Shown in pieces: positions 45,994 through 54,566 of a DNA stretch of 64,000 bases. Numbering within the stretch: position 1 is the first letter of the stretch; every line of letters starts with the position of its first letter. Position numbers and translations under genes: made by a program. The notes beneath the pieces were generated by a model that saw only the letters and a program-made list of their open reading frames with translations, was not told the origin of the DNA and made no database searches. The stretch comes from CBDDDW01 sp965226805. Its GTDB lineage: Bacteria; Chloroflexota; Dehalococcoidia; Lucifugimonadales; JAGWBF01. Location: NCBI GenBank assembly GCA_965226805.1, contig CBDDDW010000028.1, positions 401,881 to 465,880 of the forward strand, read 5' to 3'.

Positions 45994-46797
45994 ATGTTCA
46001 AAGAGATCGGAGACATTAACGTCCGTTACGAGGTCTCGGGCGAAGGAGACCCCTTGATCCTCATACATGGGGCTCAGATGCGCCTGGAGTGCTGGGAGCA
46101 AATGGTCCCGGAGTTATCCAAGGAGTTCAAGGTATGGAGATACGATGTCAGGGGGCACGGTCAGACGAAGCGGCCGCCCGGAACAGAGCTGTCCCACGAC
46201 CTGTGGGCCGATGACCTCGCCAGGTTCATGGATGCCTTCGGCATCGAGAAAGCCCCCGTGGCAGGATGGTCTATGGGCGGAGCGATAGGGCTAGACTTCG
46301 CGGTGCGCCACCCGAGCAGGCTTACCCATCTGATACTGATCGGGGCAGGAAGTCCTCTGATGCCCCGTACCGACCGCTCGGGCTTCGATAGGAGACGCGA
46401 GATGAAAGAGGCCGGCGCCTCGGGCGAGGAGATCATGGACGAGACCTTCGAGTTCACTATGAAGGCCTTCAGCCCCGAGTCCTTAAAGGAAAGGCCTGCA
46501 GGCGTCCAAAGAGTGAAGGAGCTCCTGGCAGCCCACTATTCCTTGCCCATCGAAGAGATGTCGATACCCTCCAGGGCCCGGGCCGACATAGGCTCCGAGC
46601 TCGGCGATATCCAATGCCCGACTCTTATCCTGGTCGGAGACTACGACCCACGCACTCCCGTCGCCGAATCTGAGAGCCTGAGCGCGGCCATCCCTAACTC
46701 TTATATGAAGATCATCCCCAACTGCGGCCACAACTATGCTTTCGAGCAGCCCGAAATCACCACCCAGGCCCTGATGACATTTGTAAAGGCTTTTTAG
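45994..46797 (+). CDS. Alpha/beta hydrolase (3-oxoadipate enol-lactonase-like)
   Basis: A 267-residue soluble hydrolase. The oxyanion HG motif is in LILIHGAQMRLECW, the nucleophile elbow is GWSMGGAIG (Ser present), and the acid and His are in LILVGDYDPRTPV and NCGHNYAFEQP. GGAAG precedes the ATG. It converges with the VOC gene with a 4-base overlap. Substrate unknown. Confidence 0.9.
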   Translation: MFKEIGDINVRYEVSGEGDPLILIHGAQMRLECWEQMVPELSKEFKVWRYDVRGHGQTKRPPGTELSHDLWADDLARFMDAFGIEKAPVAGWSMGGAIGLDFAVRHPSRLTHLILIGAGSPLMPRTDRSGFDRRREMKEAGASGEEIMDETFEFTMKAFSPESLKERPAGVQRVKELLAAHYSLPIEEMSIPSRARADIGSELGDIQCPTLILVGDYDPRTPVAESESLSAAIPNSYMKIIPNCGHNYAFEQPEITTQALMTFVKAF

Positions 46798-47168
46798 CGG
46801 GGGATTTCCCTTAGGGGCTGCTGGAGAAGCTGGAGTATATTGCCGTCGGGGTCTAGCAAGGTGGCGACCCAACCACCCCAATCCTCTCTCTCCGGCGGGC
46901 GAATGAACTCGACTCCCTGGTCGGTCAGGCGGCGGTGCTCTTCGTGGATGCCGGAGACCCCCAGGCTTATCATTATGCGGTAGGGATCGCCGGCCTGGCC
47001 TTTGACCCGGTCATGCAACCCCAGATTGAGGCGCACGTCACCGAAGACGAAGTTAACGAAGTCGCCGTGGTGCCGGTGCAGCTTCAGCCCCAACGTATCC
47101 TTGTAGAAGGTTACCAGTCTCTCCAAGTCTTCGGTCCATATCGTAACGCCCGCTACACTTTCGATCAT
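46794..47168 (-). CDS. VOC-family protein
   Basis: A 124-residue protein. The ATG at 47168 (MIESVAGVTIWTEDLERLV) follows TAGGAG by 8 bases; the upstream TTG is less likely. VOC features are VTFYKDTLGLKLHRH and the final ATLLDPDGNILQLLQ. It lies 90 bases downstream of trpC across a palindrome and is in the same direction. Confidence 0.83.
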   Translation of the reverse strand: MIESVAGVTIWTEDLERLVTFYKDTLGLKLHRHHGDFVNFVFGDVRLNLGLHDRVKGQAGDPYRIMISLGVSGIHEEHRRLTDQGVEFIRPPEREDWGGWVATLLDPDGNILQLLQQPLREIPR

Positions 47169-47196
47169 TCCATCCGCTCCTAGCAAGGTCTAATAA

Positions 47197-47216
47197 GGGC
47201 GACGCATGCGTCGCCC
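47197..47216. repeat. Perfect 20-bp palindrome downstream of trpC
   Basis: GGGCGACGCATGCGTCGCCC. A related but longer palindrome with CGAGGCATGCCTCG in its centre lies at 49139-49166. Both are followed by CCTAC. Confidence 0.9.
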
Positions 47217-47258
47217 CTACCTGTTTTCTCACGGCGGCCGGTCTCACCGCCAGTGGGG

Positions 47259-48044
47259 TCACGGTCCCGCCAGCTCACGCACCTTAGCGCCGACATCCGA
47301 CGCGGTCACCAGAGCTTCACCTACCAGGACAGCGTGGACTCCCAGCTTGCCGAGCCCGAGGACGTCCTCCCTGGAGGCGATGCCGCTTTCGCCGACGATA
47401 ACCTTGCCTCTGGGTATGCGCCCAGCCAGTTGCCGAGTAACCGCCAAGTCGGTGCGGAACGTGCGCAGGTCCCGGTTGTTGATCCCGATGATCTCCACTC
47501 CCGCGTCAAGAGCTGCCTTCAGCTCTTCCTGGGTGTGAACCTCCACCAGACACTGCATCCAGAAGCGGCGGCTGAGTGAGAGGAGTTCAGCCAGCTCCCG
47601 TGGTGTGAGGATCGCGACGATAAGCAATATGGCATCCGCACCGTATGCCCTCGACTCATATACCTGATATGGATCGAAGATGAAGTCCTTGCGTAACACA
47701 GGAGTGCCGCCTGGCTGGATCGCCTGATTCACCGCCGCCAGGTGGCCCAGGGTACCTTCGAAGCGCGGGTCTGTGAGCACCGATACAGCTGCGGCCCCGT
47801 TCTCGACGTAGGTGCTGGCCAGCTTGACCGGGTCGAAGTCGGGGCACAGAAGACCTCTGGATGGTGACGCCTTCTTGATCTCGCCTATGAGCCTCACCCG
47901 GTCCCCTAGAAGGGCGCCCGACAAATTCAGAGGCCCCGGCTGCTTCCCAATCCCCTCCTCCAGCGCCTCCAGAGGCACCTCCGACTTTTGGCGCGCCAGT
48001 TCGCCGCGCTTGGCGGCTACGATGTCATCCAGAATGGTGGTCAT
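47259..48044 (-). CDS. trpC: Indole-3-glycerol phosphate synthase
   Basis: A TIM-barrel enzyme making indole-3-glycerol phosphate. From ATG 48044 it has 261 residues (a TTG at 48050 is possible). Typical segments are IGEIKKASPSRGLLCPDFDP, VLTDPRFEGTLGHLAAV, LRKDFIFDPYQVYESRAYGADAILLI, EVHTQEELKAAL, GINNRDLRTF and GESGIASREDV. It starts a few bases after trpD. No trpF is fused or adjacent. Confidence 0.95.
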   Translation of the reverse strand: MTTILDDIVAAKRGELARQKSEVPLEALEEGIGKQPGPLNLSGALLGDRVRLIGEIKKASPSRGLLCPDFDPVKLASTYVENGAAAVSVLTDPRFEGTLGHLAAVNQAIQPGGTPVLRKDFIFDPYQVYESRAYGADAILLIVAILTPRELAELLSLSRRFWMQCLVEVHTQEELKAALDAGVEIIGINNRDLRTFRTDLAVTRQLAGRIPRGKVIVGESGIASREDVLGLGKLGVHAVLVGEALVTASDVGAKVRELAGP

Positions 48045-48052
48045 GCTCAAGA

Positions 48053-49075
48053 CTATGCTTGGCCCAGCTCCTGGCTCAACTCCACCAGCCCATCCACCTT
48101 TCGCAAGGCCTCGCCACTATTGATAGCATCCCGGGCAAGGGCGATGCCTTCTTGCAGGTCCTGGGCCTTTCCGCCCACCATTATCACGGCGGCACTGTTG
48201 AGCAGGACCACGTCCCTCACCGGACCGGCCTCACCCTCGAATATGCGTCGGAGGGTCGCGGCGTTTTCATCGGGGCTGCCTCCCTTGATTTGCTCGGCTG
48301 AAACACGCGGCAGGTCCAGCTCCTGGGGAGCGACGGCGTAGGGCTTGACAGCGGCACTTCCGTGGACCTCCCACACTAGGTTCTTCCCTCCCAGGGTGAA
48401 CTCGTCCAGGCCGTCCTCGCCATGTACCACCAAGGAGTGCTGTGAGCCCAGGATGCGAAGCACCTCGGCCATCTTATCCCCGAGGGTGGCGTCAGCTACT
48501 CCAAGCACCTGGCACTGGGCCCCTGCGGGATTGGTCAGCGGGCCCAGGATGTTGAACACCGTACGGATGCCCATCTCCCTGCGAACCGGGGCTGCGTGGC
48601 GCATGGCTGGGTGGAAGGTCTGGGCGAACATGAAGCCGATGCCCACTTCTTCGATGCAGCGTTTTACTCCCTCCGGCCCCAGGTCTATCTTGACCCCCAG
48701 AGCCTCGAGAACGTCGGCGCTGCCACAGGAGCCAGAGGCCGCCCGATTCCCATGCTTGGCGACCTTGAGTCCCGACGCGGCGGCCACGAACGCGGCGGCG
48801 GTGGACACGTTGAAGCTACCCTTTCCGTCGCCTCCAGTTCCGGCTGTGTCCACGAGCGTGCCATCCACATGGACCCTCAGGGCTTTCTCCCTCATCACCG
48901 AGGCCATCCCTGCAATCTCTTGGGCCGTCTCTCCCTTCAGGCGCAACGCGGTGAGAAATGCCCCCAACTGGGCAGGGGTCACCTCTCCCTCCATGATCTC
49001 ACGCATGGCGTCGGACGCCTCGTCCCGGGTGAGGGAGACGCCGGAAACCAGCGCTTCGATAGCTTCTTTTATCAT
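48053..49075 (-). CDS. trpD: Anthranilate phosphoribosyltransferase
   Basis: 340 residues with GTGGDGKGSFNVSTAAAFVAAASGLKVAKHGNRAASGSCGSADVLEALG, the PRPP/anthranilate-binding signature, and HPAMRHAAPVRREMGIRTVFNILGPLTNPA. AGAGGA precedes the ATG. A palindrome lies in the 150-base gap before it. Confidence 0.96.
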   Translation of the reverse strand: MIKEAIEALVSGVSLTRDEASDAMREIMEGEVTPAQLGAFLTALRLKGETAQEIAGMASVMREKALRVHVDGTLVDTAGTGGDGKGSFNVSTAAAFVAAASGLKVAKHGNRAASGSCGSADVLEALGVKIDLGPEGVKRCIEEVGIGFMFAQTFHPAMRHAAPVRREMGIRTVFNILGPLTNPAGAQCQVLGVADATLGDKMAEVLRILGSQHSLVVHGEDGLDEFTLGGKNLVWEVHGSAAVKPYAVAPQELDLPRVSAEQIKGGSPDENAATLRRIFEGEAGPVRDVVLLNSAAVIMVGGKAQDLQEGIALARDAINSGEALRKVDGLVELSQELGQA

Positions 49076-49138
49076 GGAATCCTCTCTTAGGGATGGGGAC
49101 GTGGCCGAAAGCTATCGCGGTGACGCAGCAGGGTCGGC

Positions 49139-49166
49139 GTAGGGGCGAGGCATGCCTCGCCCCTAC
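49139..49166. repeat. Perfect 28-bp palindrome upstream of trpD
   Basis: Two perfect 14-base arms, GTAGGGGCGAGGCA and TGCCTCGCCCCTAC, lie 64 bases upstream of the trpD start. The centre CATG and the flanks resemble the palindrome at 47197. Confidence 0.93.
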
Positions 49167-49223
49167 GGATTCGTCTACGAAGGAGTGCCATCAACGTATG
49201 AGATGCGCATTCTGGGCTCCCGG

Positions 49224-49633
49224 CTAGCCAGTCCACAGAAACTTGTCAGGAATGACATGGATAACGGCCATCTCTTCGTCTTCCATGGAGTTGGCCCAGT
49301 CCGTGCCCTCGTCGGGGCCAAGATGGCGGATGGACAACCTGCGGCGTAGCTCCTGGGCGGACTGATTATCCTTGGCCACCTCGGCCCGGCCCAGGACAGT
49401 GAGGGACTTTATCTGGCGAGAGGTATCCGTGATCCAGAAAGCCACATTGGGTTTCCGGTCGATGTTGCGCACTTTCACGGCTCCAGCGTAGGTGGCGCAG
49501 GTGAAGTTGTTGCCGTCGTATTCATACCACACGGGGAAACCTGCGGTCTGCCGCTCGGGTAAACGGTGGCCAGTATAGCCAGGTAGGTGTGTTGCGCAAA
49601 CTCGAGGACTCGCTTGGATGTCATGGTCATCAT
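49224..49633 (-). pseudogene. PPOX-class (pyridoxamine 5'-phosphate oxidase fold) protein, frameshifted
   Basis: From an ATG at 49633 (or 49624) the frame reads SKRVLEFAQHTYLAILATVYPSGRPQV, the typical start of this family, then shifts. The continuation from 49532 (WYEYDGNNFTCATYAGAVKVRN, NVAFWITDTSRQIKSLTVLGRAEV) is in another frame. A single missing base near 49535-49545, within a CCCCG/GTG block, restores the expected PVWYEYDG. It is in the trp gene cluster in the same direction. It could be a recent pseudogene or a sequencing error. Confidence 0.75.
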
Positions 49634-49736
49634 GTCGCCGCTTCCTGTCACCGTCCCACTATTCTAGCATATGCCTGGAACGATTTCCCGATGCCTACGG
49701 TGAGACGAGCGGACCCTCGCACCTGCGCAAGCTACC

Positions 49737-50327
49737 CTATGCGGCGGTGGTCCGAGCCTGCTCCACCCTGTCCAGGAAGTTCCGCAGCAGGTCCTTACCC
49801 ACTGTGGTCATGATGGACTCCGGATGGAACTGCACCCCTTCTATCGGATAGACCTTGTGACGAAGGCCCATGATTATGCCATTGTCAGTCCACGCGCTCA
49901 CTTCGAGGCAGTCAGGGAGGCCTTGAGGATGGACCGCCAGGGAGTGATAGCGGATGGCCTCGAAGGGTTCTGGGAGGCCCCGAAAGACGCCCCGGCCGTC
50001 GTGGTGGATCATTGAGGTCTTGCCGTGCATGATCTCCTCTGCCCGCCCCACGGCGCCGTCGTAGGCATAGCCTATGCACTGGTGCCCGAGGCAGACCCCG
50101 AGGGTAGGTGTTCTTGGGCCGAATCGGAGGATGACATCATTGGAGATGCCGGCTTCCCTGGGGGTGCAGGGGCCGGGCGAGATCACGATGCCCTCCGGGG
50201 ACATAGCTTCTATGTCCTCCAGGGTCAGCGTGTCGTTCCGGAAAACAGCTACCTCAGCGTCGAGCTCCGACAGGTACTGATACAGGTTGTAGGTGAAGCT
50301 GTCGTAGTTATCTATTAGGAGAATCAT
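49737..50327 (-). CDS. trpG: Anthranilate synthase component II (glutamine amidotransferase)
   Basis: 196 residues with [27 protein letters not shown], the nucleophile in [16 protein letters not shown], and the His-Glu pair in [15 protein letters not shown]. Its ATG overlaps the VOC stop by 4 bases, so it is translationally coupled. Confidence 0.96.
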   Translation of the reverse strand: MILLIDNYDSFTYNLYQYLSELDAEVAVFRNDTLTLEDIEAMSPEGIVISPGPCTPREAGISNDVILRFGPRTPTLGVCLGHQCIGYAYDGAVGRAEEIMHGKTSMIHHDGRGVFRGLPEPFEAIRYHSLAVHPQGLPDCLEVSAWTDNGIIMGLRHKVYPIEGVQFHPESIMTTVGKDLLRNFLDRVEQARTTAA

Positions 50328-50764
50328 GTCGCCAGTTCCACGAATTCCAGCCAGTTGTTGTCGGGGTCCAGGGCATCGACGACCCTTCCTATTACCTTTC
50401 CTTCCCGGGTCGAGGGTTGGGGAGAGCTACAAAAGCGCAGCCCCTTCTGAGACATGGTGGCATAGAAGTCATCTATGTTCTCGATGTAAAAGCCCAGGTG
50501 GGAGGCGCCCAGGTCGTTGCGGTTGACGCTCGGCTCGCCGCTGGGAGGAACGATGTACTGCACAAGCTCCAGGCTATGGCCGTTGCCCAGGTTCAGGAAA
50601 GCTGTCAGGACATGGGTGTCTTTGAACCCCAGCCTCTTTTCGACGACTTCGCCCGAGTGCTCTCCTCGGCGCTGCAGCTTGAGCCCCATAACCTCAGTGT
50701 AGAACCCGATGGAGCTCTCGACGTCCCGAACTACGAATCCCGTGTGGAACGTTGACCCAAGCAT
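50324..50764 (-). CDS. VOC-family protein inside the trp operon
   Basis: A 146-residue protein of VOC type ([67 protein letters not shown]). It separates trpE and trpG, starting 21 bases after trpE and overlapping trpG by 4 bases, so it is co-expressed with them. Role unknown. Confidence 0.88.
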   Translation of the reverse strand: MLGSTFHTGFVVRDVESSIGFYTEVMGLKLQRRGEHSGEVVEKRLGFKDTHVLTAFLNLGNGHSLELVQYIVPPSGEPSVNRNDLGASHLGFYIENIDDFYATMSQKGLRFCSSPQPSTREGKVIGRVVDALDPDNNWLEFVELAT

Positions 50765-50785
50765 GTGTCTCCTTTCCCATCCACG

Positions 50786-52237
50786 TTATTCCAGCCCCTC
50801 CGCCTTCTCGATGGCCCGCAGCAGGGCACCGGCCTTGTCCAAAGTCTCCTGGTACTCGTCCTCAGGCGTACTGTCGGCCACCACTCCACCACCGGCCTGG
50901 ACGTAGGCCACACCATCCTTGATTACGCTGGTGCGCAGTGTGATCGCTGTATCGACGTTTCCCGAGAAGCTGAAGTAGCCCACTGCTCCTCCATAGGTTC
51001 CGCGTTTTTCCCCCTCGAGCTCGGATATAATCTCCATGGCGCGGATTTTAGGAGCGCCGGACAAGGTCCCCGCGGGGAAACAGGCCCTCATCGCGTCGTA
51101 AGCGTCAAGCTCCGGCCTAAGCTCTCCCGACACGTGGGATACCAGGTGCATGACCCGGGAGTAGCGCTCCACCCCCATGAGTTCGGTGACCTCCACTGTG
51201 CCCGACCGGCTCACCCTTCCCACGTCGTTACGGGCCAGGTCCACCAGCATGATGTGCTCGGCCCGCTGCTTCTCGCTGTCTCTCAGCTCCCGCTCCAGAA
51301 CCGCATCCTCCTCGGGTGTAGCACCCCTGGGCCGCGTCCCCGCGACGGGATGGGTCACCACCTTGCCGTCCTCCACCCTGACTAGGGTCTCTATAGAGGC
51401 GCCCACGATGTGGAAATCGTCCAGGTGGAGGTAGTACATGTAAGGCGAGGGGTTGATCGACCTCAAAGCTCGGTATATCTGGAAGGGATGCGCGTCGGTC
51501 CTTCTCGCCAGACGCTGAGACGGCACCACCTGTATTATGTCCCCGGCGTAGATGTACTCTATCGCCCTTTGCACGGCCGCCTCATACTCCCGCTGGGTGA
51601 AATTTGAGGTCACGTCGGTCGCCTCCTCCGTCTCGGCACCGCTATGTACTGCCATGGGAAGTTCCAGAGGTGTGGCAAGCCGCTCCACCAGCCGGTCGAT
51701 CTTCGCCGCGGCCTCAGCGTACGCCCGATCCACGTCCCCGTCCAGGTGGGCGTGGCTGACGACTTTTATCGTGTGCTTGAGGTGGTCGAATACGAGCATC
51801 GTGTCGGTGAATGTGAACACGGATTCAGGCAGCTCCAGAGGGTCGTTCGGTGGCTCGGGCACCCGCGGCTCGAAGTACCGCACTACATCGTAGGACAGAT
51901 AGCCTACGGCGCCCCCGTGGAATATGGGCAGGCCCGGTATCGGGATGAGCTGATACTTGTCCATCTCTGCCTTTATAGGCACCAGCGGGTCCACGGCGCC
52001 ATGCGGCTGGCCGGCTCCGGTCTTGAGTACGGTATAGGGTTCGGTGCCGATAAAGCTGTAGCGGGCCAGCCGTTCGCCTCCTTCTACACTCTCCAACAGG
52101 AAAGAGTAGGGAGGCCTGGCGACCTTCAGGTAGGCCGACACGGGGGTCTCCAGATCGGCGTCTATCTCACGGTACACGGGAATCAGGTTCCCCGAACCCG
52201 CCAGCTTCTTCACTTCTTCAAGATTGGGGTAGTACAT
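50786..52237 (-). CDS. trpE: Anthranilate synthase component I
   Basis: Chorismate-utilising enzyme of 483 residues. Characteristic segments are IPVYREIDADLETPVSAYLK, RYSFIGTEPY, EAAVQRAIEYIYAGDIIQVVPSQR, the catalytic core HPVAGTRPRGATPEEDAVLERELRDSEKQRAEHIMLVDLARNDVGRVS, and the end AGGGVVADSTPEDEYQETLDKA. The ATG at 52237 is 11 bases after the T-box terminator; a frame reaching 52294 would include the terminator and is rejected. No good ribosome site lies close to the ATG except GGGGA in the terminator stem. Confidence 0.94.
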   Translation of the reverse strand: MYYPNLEEVKKLAGSGNLIPVYREIDADLETPVSAYLKVARPPYSFLLESVEGGERLARYSFIGTEPYTVLKTGAGQPHGAVDPLVPIKAEMDKYQLIPIPGLPIFHGGAVGYLSYDVVRYFEPRVPEPPNDPLELPESVFTFTDTMLVFDHLKHTIKVVSHAHLDGDVDRAYAEAAAKIDRLVERLATPLELPMAVHSGAETEEATDVTSNFTQREYEAAVQRAIEYIYAGDIIQVVPSQRLARRTDAHPFQIYRALRSINPSPYMYYLHLDDFHIVGASIETLVRVEDGKVVTHPVAGTRPRGATPEEDAVLERELRDSEKQRAEHIMLVDLARNDVGRVSRSGTVEVTELMGVERYSRVMHLVSHVSGELRPELDAYDAMRACFPAGTLSGAPKIRAMEIISELEGEKRGTYGGAVGYFSFSGNVDTAITLRTSVIKDGVAYVQAGGGVVADSTPEDEYQETLDKAGALLRAIEKAEGLE

Positions 52238-52243
52238 ATCTAA

Positions 52244-52560
52244 AAACAAAAATCCCCGTCCACAAGGGACGGGGATAATTTCCCGTGGTGCCACCCTAAT
52301 TGCCCAAGCATGCGATAATTCCCCAGCCTGCCTGCCGGGCGTCTCTAACGGCCTAGGAGGCTATTGCGGTGTCCTCCCTTGCCGCGGACCTTTAACGTCT
52401 TCCACACGGCTCGGCCTACTCTTCCCTTCGCTGGAGAATTTCAACCTGCGGCTCTGAGGCCCATTCGGCTCCCGCGCTGGCGCCGGCTTCCACCATGCCC
52501 GGCTCGCTGGGACCCGCTTTTGGAGCGTACTAGCCCTCTTCGAAGCCTTTGTCTATATGT
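52244..52560 (-). promoter_or_regulatory. T-box riboswitch, tryptophan specifier, controlling trpE
   Basis: On the minus strand: AGGGTGGCACCACGGG (52297-52282) is the T-box; the stem I specifier block reads GAA TGG GCCTCAGAG, with TGG at 52463-52461; the terminator CCCCGTCCC TTGT GGACGGGG is followed by TTTTTGTTTTT just before trpE. Uncharged tRNA-Trp would allow trp operon transcription. Confidence 0.92.
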
Positions 52561-52572
52561 CTGTTGAAGTGA

Positions 52573-52602
52573 AGTATAGAACTCGTATCGAACAGGTGTC
52601 AA
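52573..52602 (-). promoter_or_regulatory. Promoter of the trp operon
   Basis: TTGACA (52602-52597) and TATACT (52578-52573) with 18 bases between, directly upstream of the T-box leader. Confidence 0.7.
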
Positions 52603-52618
52603 GCTGGCGACGGCCCCC

Positions 52619-54037
52619 TTATCCCCCCGCCGGTCCGCCCCAGAGGCCTGGCTCAGTCATCTTCACTGGGTCCAGAAGTTCGTCAAGCTGGTCATCAGCC
52701 AGGGAGGTCATTCTGCTGGCAGCTTCCCTGATGGTGGCGCCGGTGGCGGCCGCTTCCTTAGCGATCTCCGCGGCTTTGTCATACCCGACGGCCGGGGTCA
52801 GCGCCGTGCCCAGCATAAGGCCCTTCTCCACCATCGAGGGCCCCGTTTCCGTGGCCTTGAGCCCCTTGATACACTGCTCGGCCAGGTTATCCGCGGAAGT
52901 AGCCAATAGGGAGATGGACTGAAGGAGGTTATAGGCCGCGACTGGCATCATGGTATTCAGCTCGAAGTATCCGCCCTGGCCAGCCAGAGCGATCGTGGCG
53001 TCGTTGCCCACCACCTGGGCCGCCACCTGAATCACCGACTCGGCGATGACCGGGTTGATTTTGCTTGGCATGATGGAGCTGCCCGGCTGGACCTCCGGCA
53101 GGACCAGTTCCCCGATTCCGGCCCTGGGGCCGCATCCCATCCAGCGGATATCGTTGGCGATCTTGTGGAGGCTGACGGCCAGCGTGCGTAGCGCTCCGCT
53201 GGCCTCCACCACACCGTCCAAGGCGTTCTGGGCCTGGAAATGGTTGTCCGTCTCCCGGAGGTCGACTCCCGTCATCTCCGAAAGGAGATGGCACACCCGG
53301 CGCGCGAACTCTGGGTGAGTGTTGACTCCGGTGCCCACCGCCGTGCCGCCCAGGGCCACCTGGGACAGCTCTTCTTGAGCGTGGCCCAGCCGGCGAATGC
53401 CGTTCTCCACCTGGCCGGCGAAGCCCTTGAACTCCTGACCCAGTCTCACGGGCGTGGCGTCCTGGAGATGCGTGCGTCCGGTCTTGACGATGGGCCAGAA
53501 CTCGGCACTCTTCTTTTCCAGCGCCTCTTGCAGCGTTTCAAGGGCAGGAATGAGACTCTCTTTAATGAGCGTCATGGCGGAGAGGTGGATGGCCGTCGGG
53601 ATTACGTCGTTGGAGGACTGGCCCAAGTTCACATGATCATTGGGATGCACAAGGCGGGAGCCCCGCTGCCCACCCATGATCTCAATCGCCCGGTTGGCAA
53701 TCACCTCATTGGCGTTAGTGTTGGTGGAGGTGCCTGAGCCCGTCTGGAAAACGTCCACTACGAACTGGTCGTCGAACTTGCCTCCGGACACCTCTCCGGC
53801 CGCCTCCTCTATGGCTTTGCCGATTCCACCCTCCACCAGGCCCAGGCCGTGGTTAACCCTGGCCGCAGCCAGTTTTATCAGAGCCAAGGCTCGGATGAAG
53901 CTGGACGGGAAACGCAGGTCGCTGATGGGGAAATTAAGCTGGGCCCTTCTGGTGGACGCACCATAATAAGCATCGGCAGGCACTTCCATGGGCCCCATGG
54001 AGTCCCGCTCTGTCCTTACTTCCGGCGGTGTGGACAT
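52619..54037 (-). CDS. fumC: Fumarate hydratase, class II
   Basis: About 472 residues from ATG 54037, which follows GGAGG by 9 bases (the longer frame to 54118 is rejected). Motifs include ERDSMGPMEVPADAYYG, GSGTSTNTNANEVIANRA, HPNDHVNLGQSSNDVIPTAIH, TGRTHLQDATPVRLGQEF and the signature PGSSIMPSKINP. Fumarase in the TCA cycle. Confidence 0.96.
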   Translation of the reverse strand: MSTPPEVRTERDSMGPMEVPADAYYGASTRRAQLNFPISDLRFPSSFIRALALIKLAAARVNHGLGLVEGGIGKAIEEAAGEVSGGKFDDQFVVDVFQTGSGTSTNTNANEVIANRAIEIMGGQRGSRLVHPNDHVNLGQSSNDVIPTAIHLSAMTLIKESLIPALETLQEALEKKSAEFWPIVKTGRTHLQDATPVRLGQEFKGFAGQVENGIRRLGHAQEELSQVALGGTAVGTGVNTHPEFARRVCHLLSEMTGVDLRETDNHFQAQNALDGVVEASGALRTLAVSLHKIANDIRWMGCGPRAGIGELVLPEVQPGSSIMPSKINPVIAESVIQVAAQVVGNDATIALAGQGGYFELNTMMPVAAYNLLQSISLLATSADNLAEQCIKGLKATETGPSMVEKGLMLGTALTPAVGYDKAAEIAKEAAATGATIREAASRMTSLADDQLDELLDPVKMTEPGLWGGPAGG

Positions 54038-54062
54038 GGCCGCAAACCTCCAAAGAAAGTTA

Positions 54063-54284
54063 TCAGAGTTGCTCCCAATCCTGGCGACTGATACCCGCTT
54101 GACGCAAGACCCGGACAAGCAATTCCCTTCCGATAGTGCCTGAGTGGGGGTTTGGAATGAAAACTCTCCTCGTTCCCATAATCATGAACTGGTGGCGGCG
54201 ACCGGAGAACGGCCCAGCGAACCCAGCCCGTCGGAAGGCCGAGACCAGTTCTCGCCTGGTAACCGGGCCAAAGGCGGGCATCAC
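54063..54284 (-). CDS. hicA: HicA-type toxin (mRNA interferase)
   Basis: A 73-residue protein with the dsRBD-like HicA fold: RRELVSAFRRAGFAGPFSGRRHQFMIMGTRRVFIPNPHSGTIGRELLVRVLRQAGISRQDW. The His in RRHQF matches the catalytic position, although the common SHH is reduced to one His. It overlaps hicB by 4 bases and lies 25 bases upstream of fumC. Confidence 0.85.
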   Translation of the reverse strand: MMPAFGPVTRRELVSAFRRAGFAGPFSGRRHQFMIMGTRRVFIPNPHSGTIGRELLVRVLRQAGISRQDWEQL

Positions 54285-54523
54285 GCAGGCTCTTTGATCT
54301 TGAGCTCAAGCCCATCTATAACCGGGATCGGCAGTCCTTTCGAAACGCTTAGTAACAGCCATTCTTCCAGCACTTCTTCCAGAAGGTTTCGACACTCTTC
54401 CAATTGAGGAGCGTTCGCGTATACTCCATCGAGTCCGGGAATCTCCCCGAAATATGTCCCATCATCGGACAGGATTTCGTACTTCGCCCGCTTCATTGCG
54501 GCAGCTATATATTCCCGTATCAC
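54281..54523 (-). CDS. hicB: HicB-type antitoxin
   Basis: An 80-residue protein with a GTG start after GGGGGGAAG. The HicB core reads YEILSDDGTYFGEIPGLDGVYANAPQLEECRNLLEEVLEEWLLLSVSKGLPIPVIDG. No C-terminal DNA-binding extension is present, so autoregulation may need the complex only. It precedes hicA in the same operon. Confidence 0.87.
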   Translation of the reverse strand: MIREYIAAAMKRAKYEILSDDGTYFGEIPGLDGVYANAPQLEECRNLLEEVLEEWLLLSVSKGLPIPVIDGLELKIKEPA

Positions 54524-54566
54524 AGTATCTTCCCCCCTGATCTCAAGCAGTACGTGCCGCCCCAGT

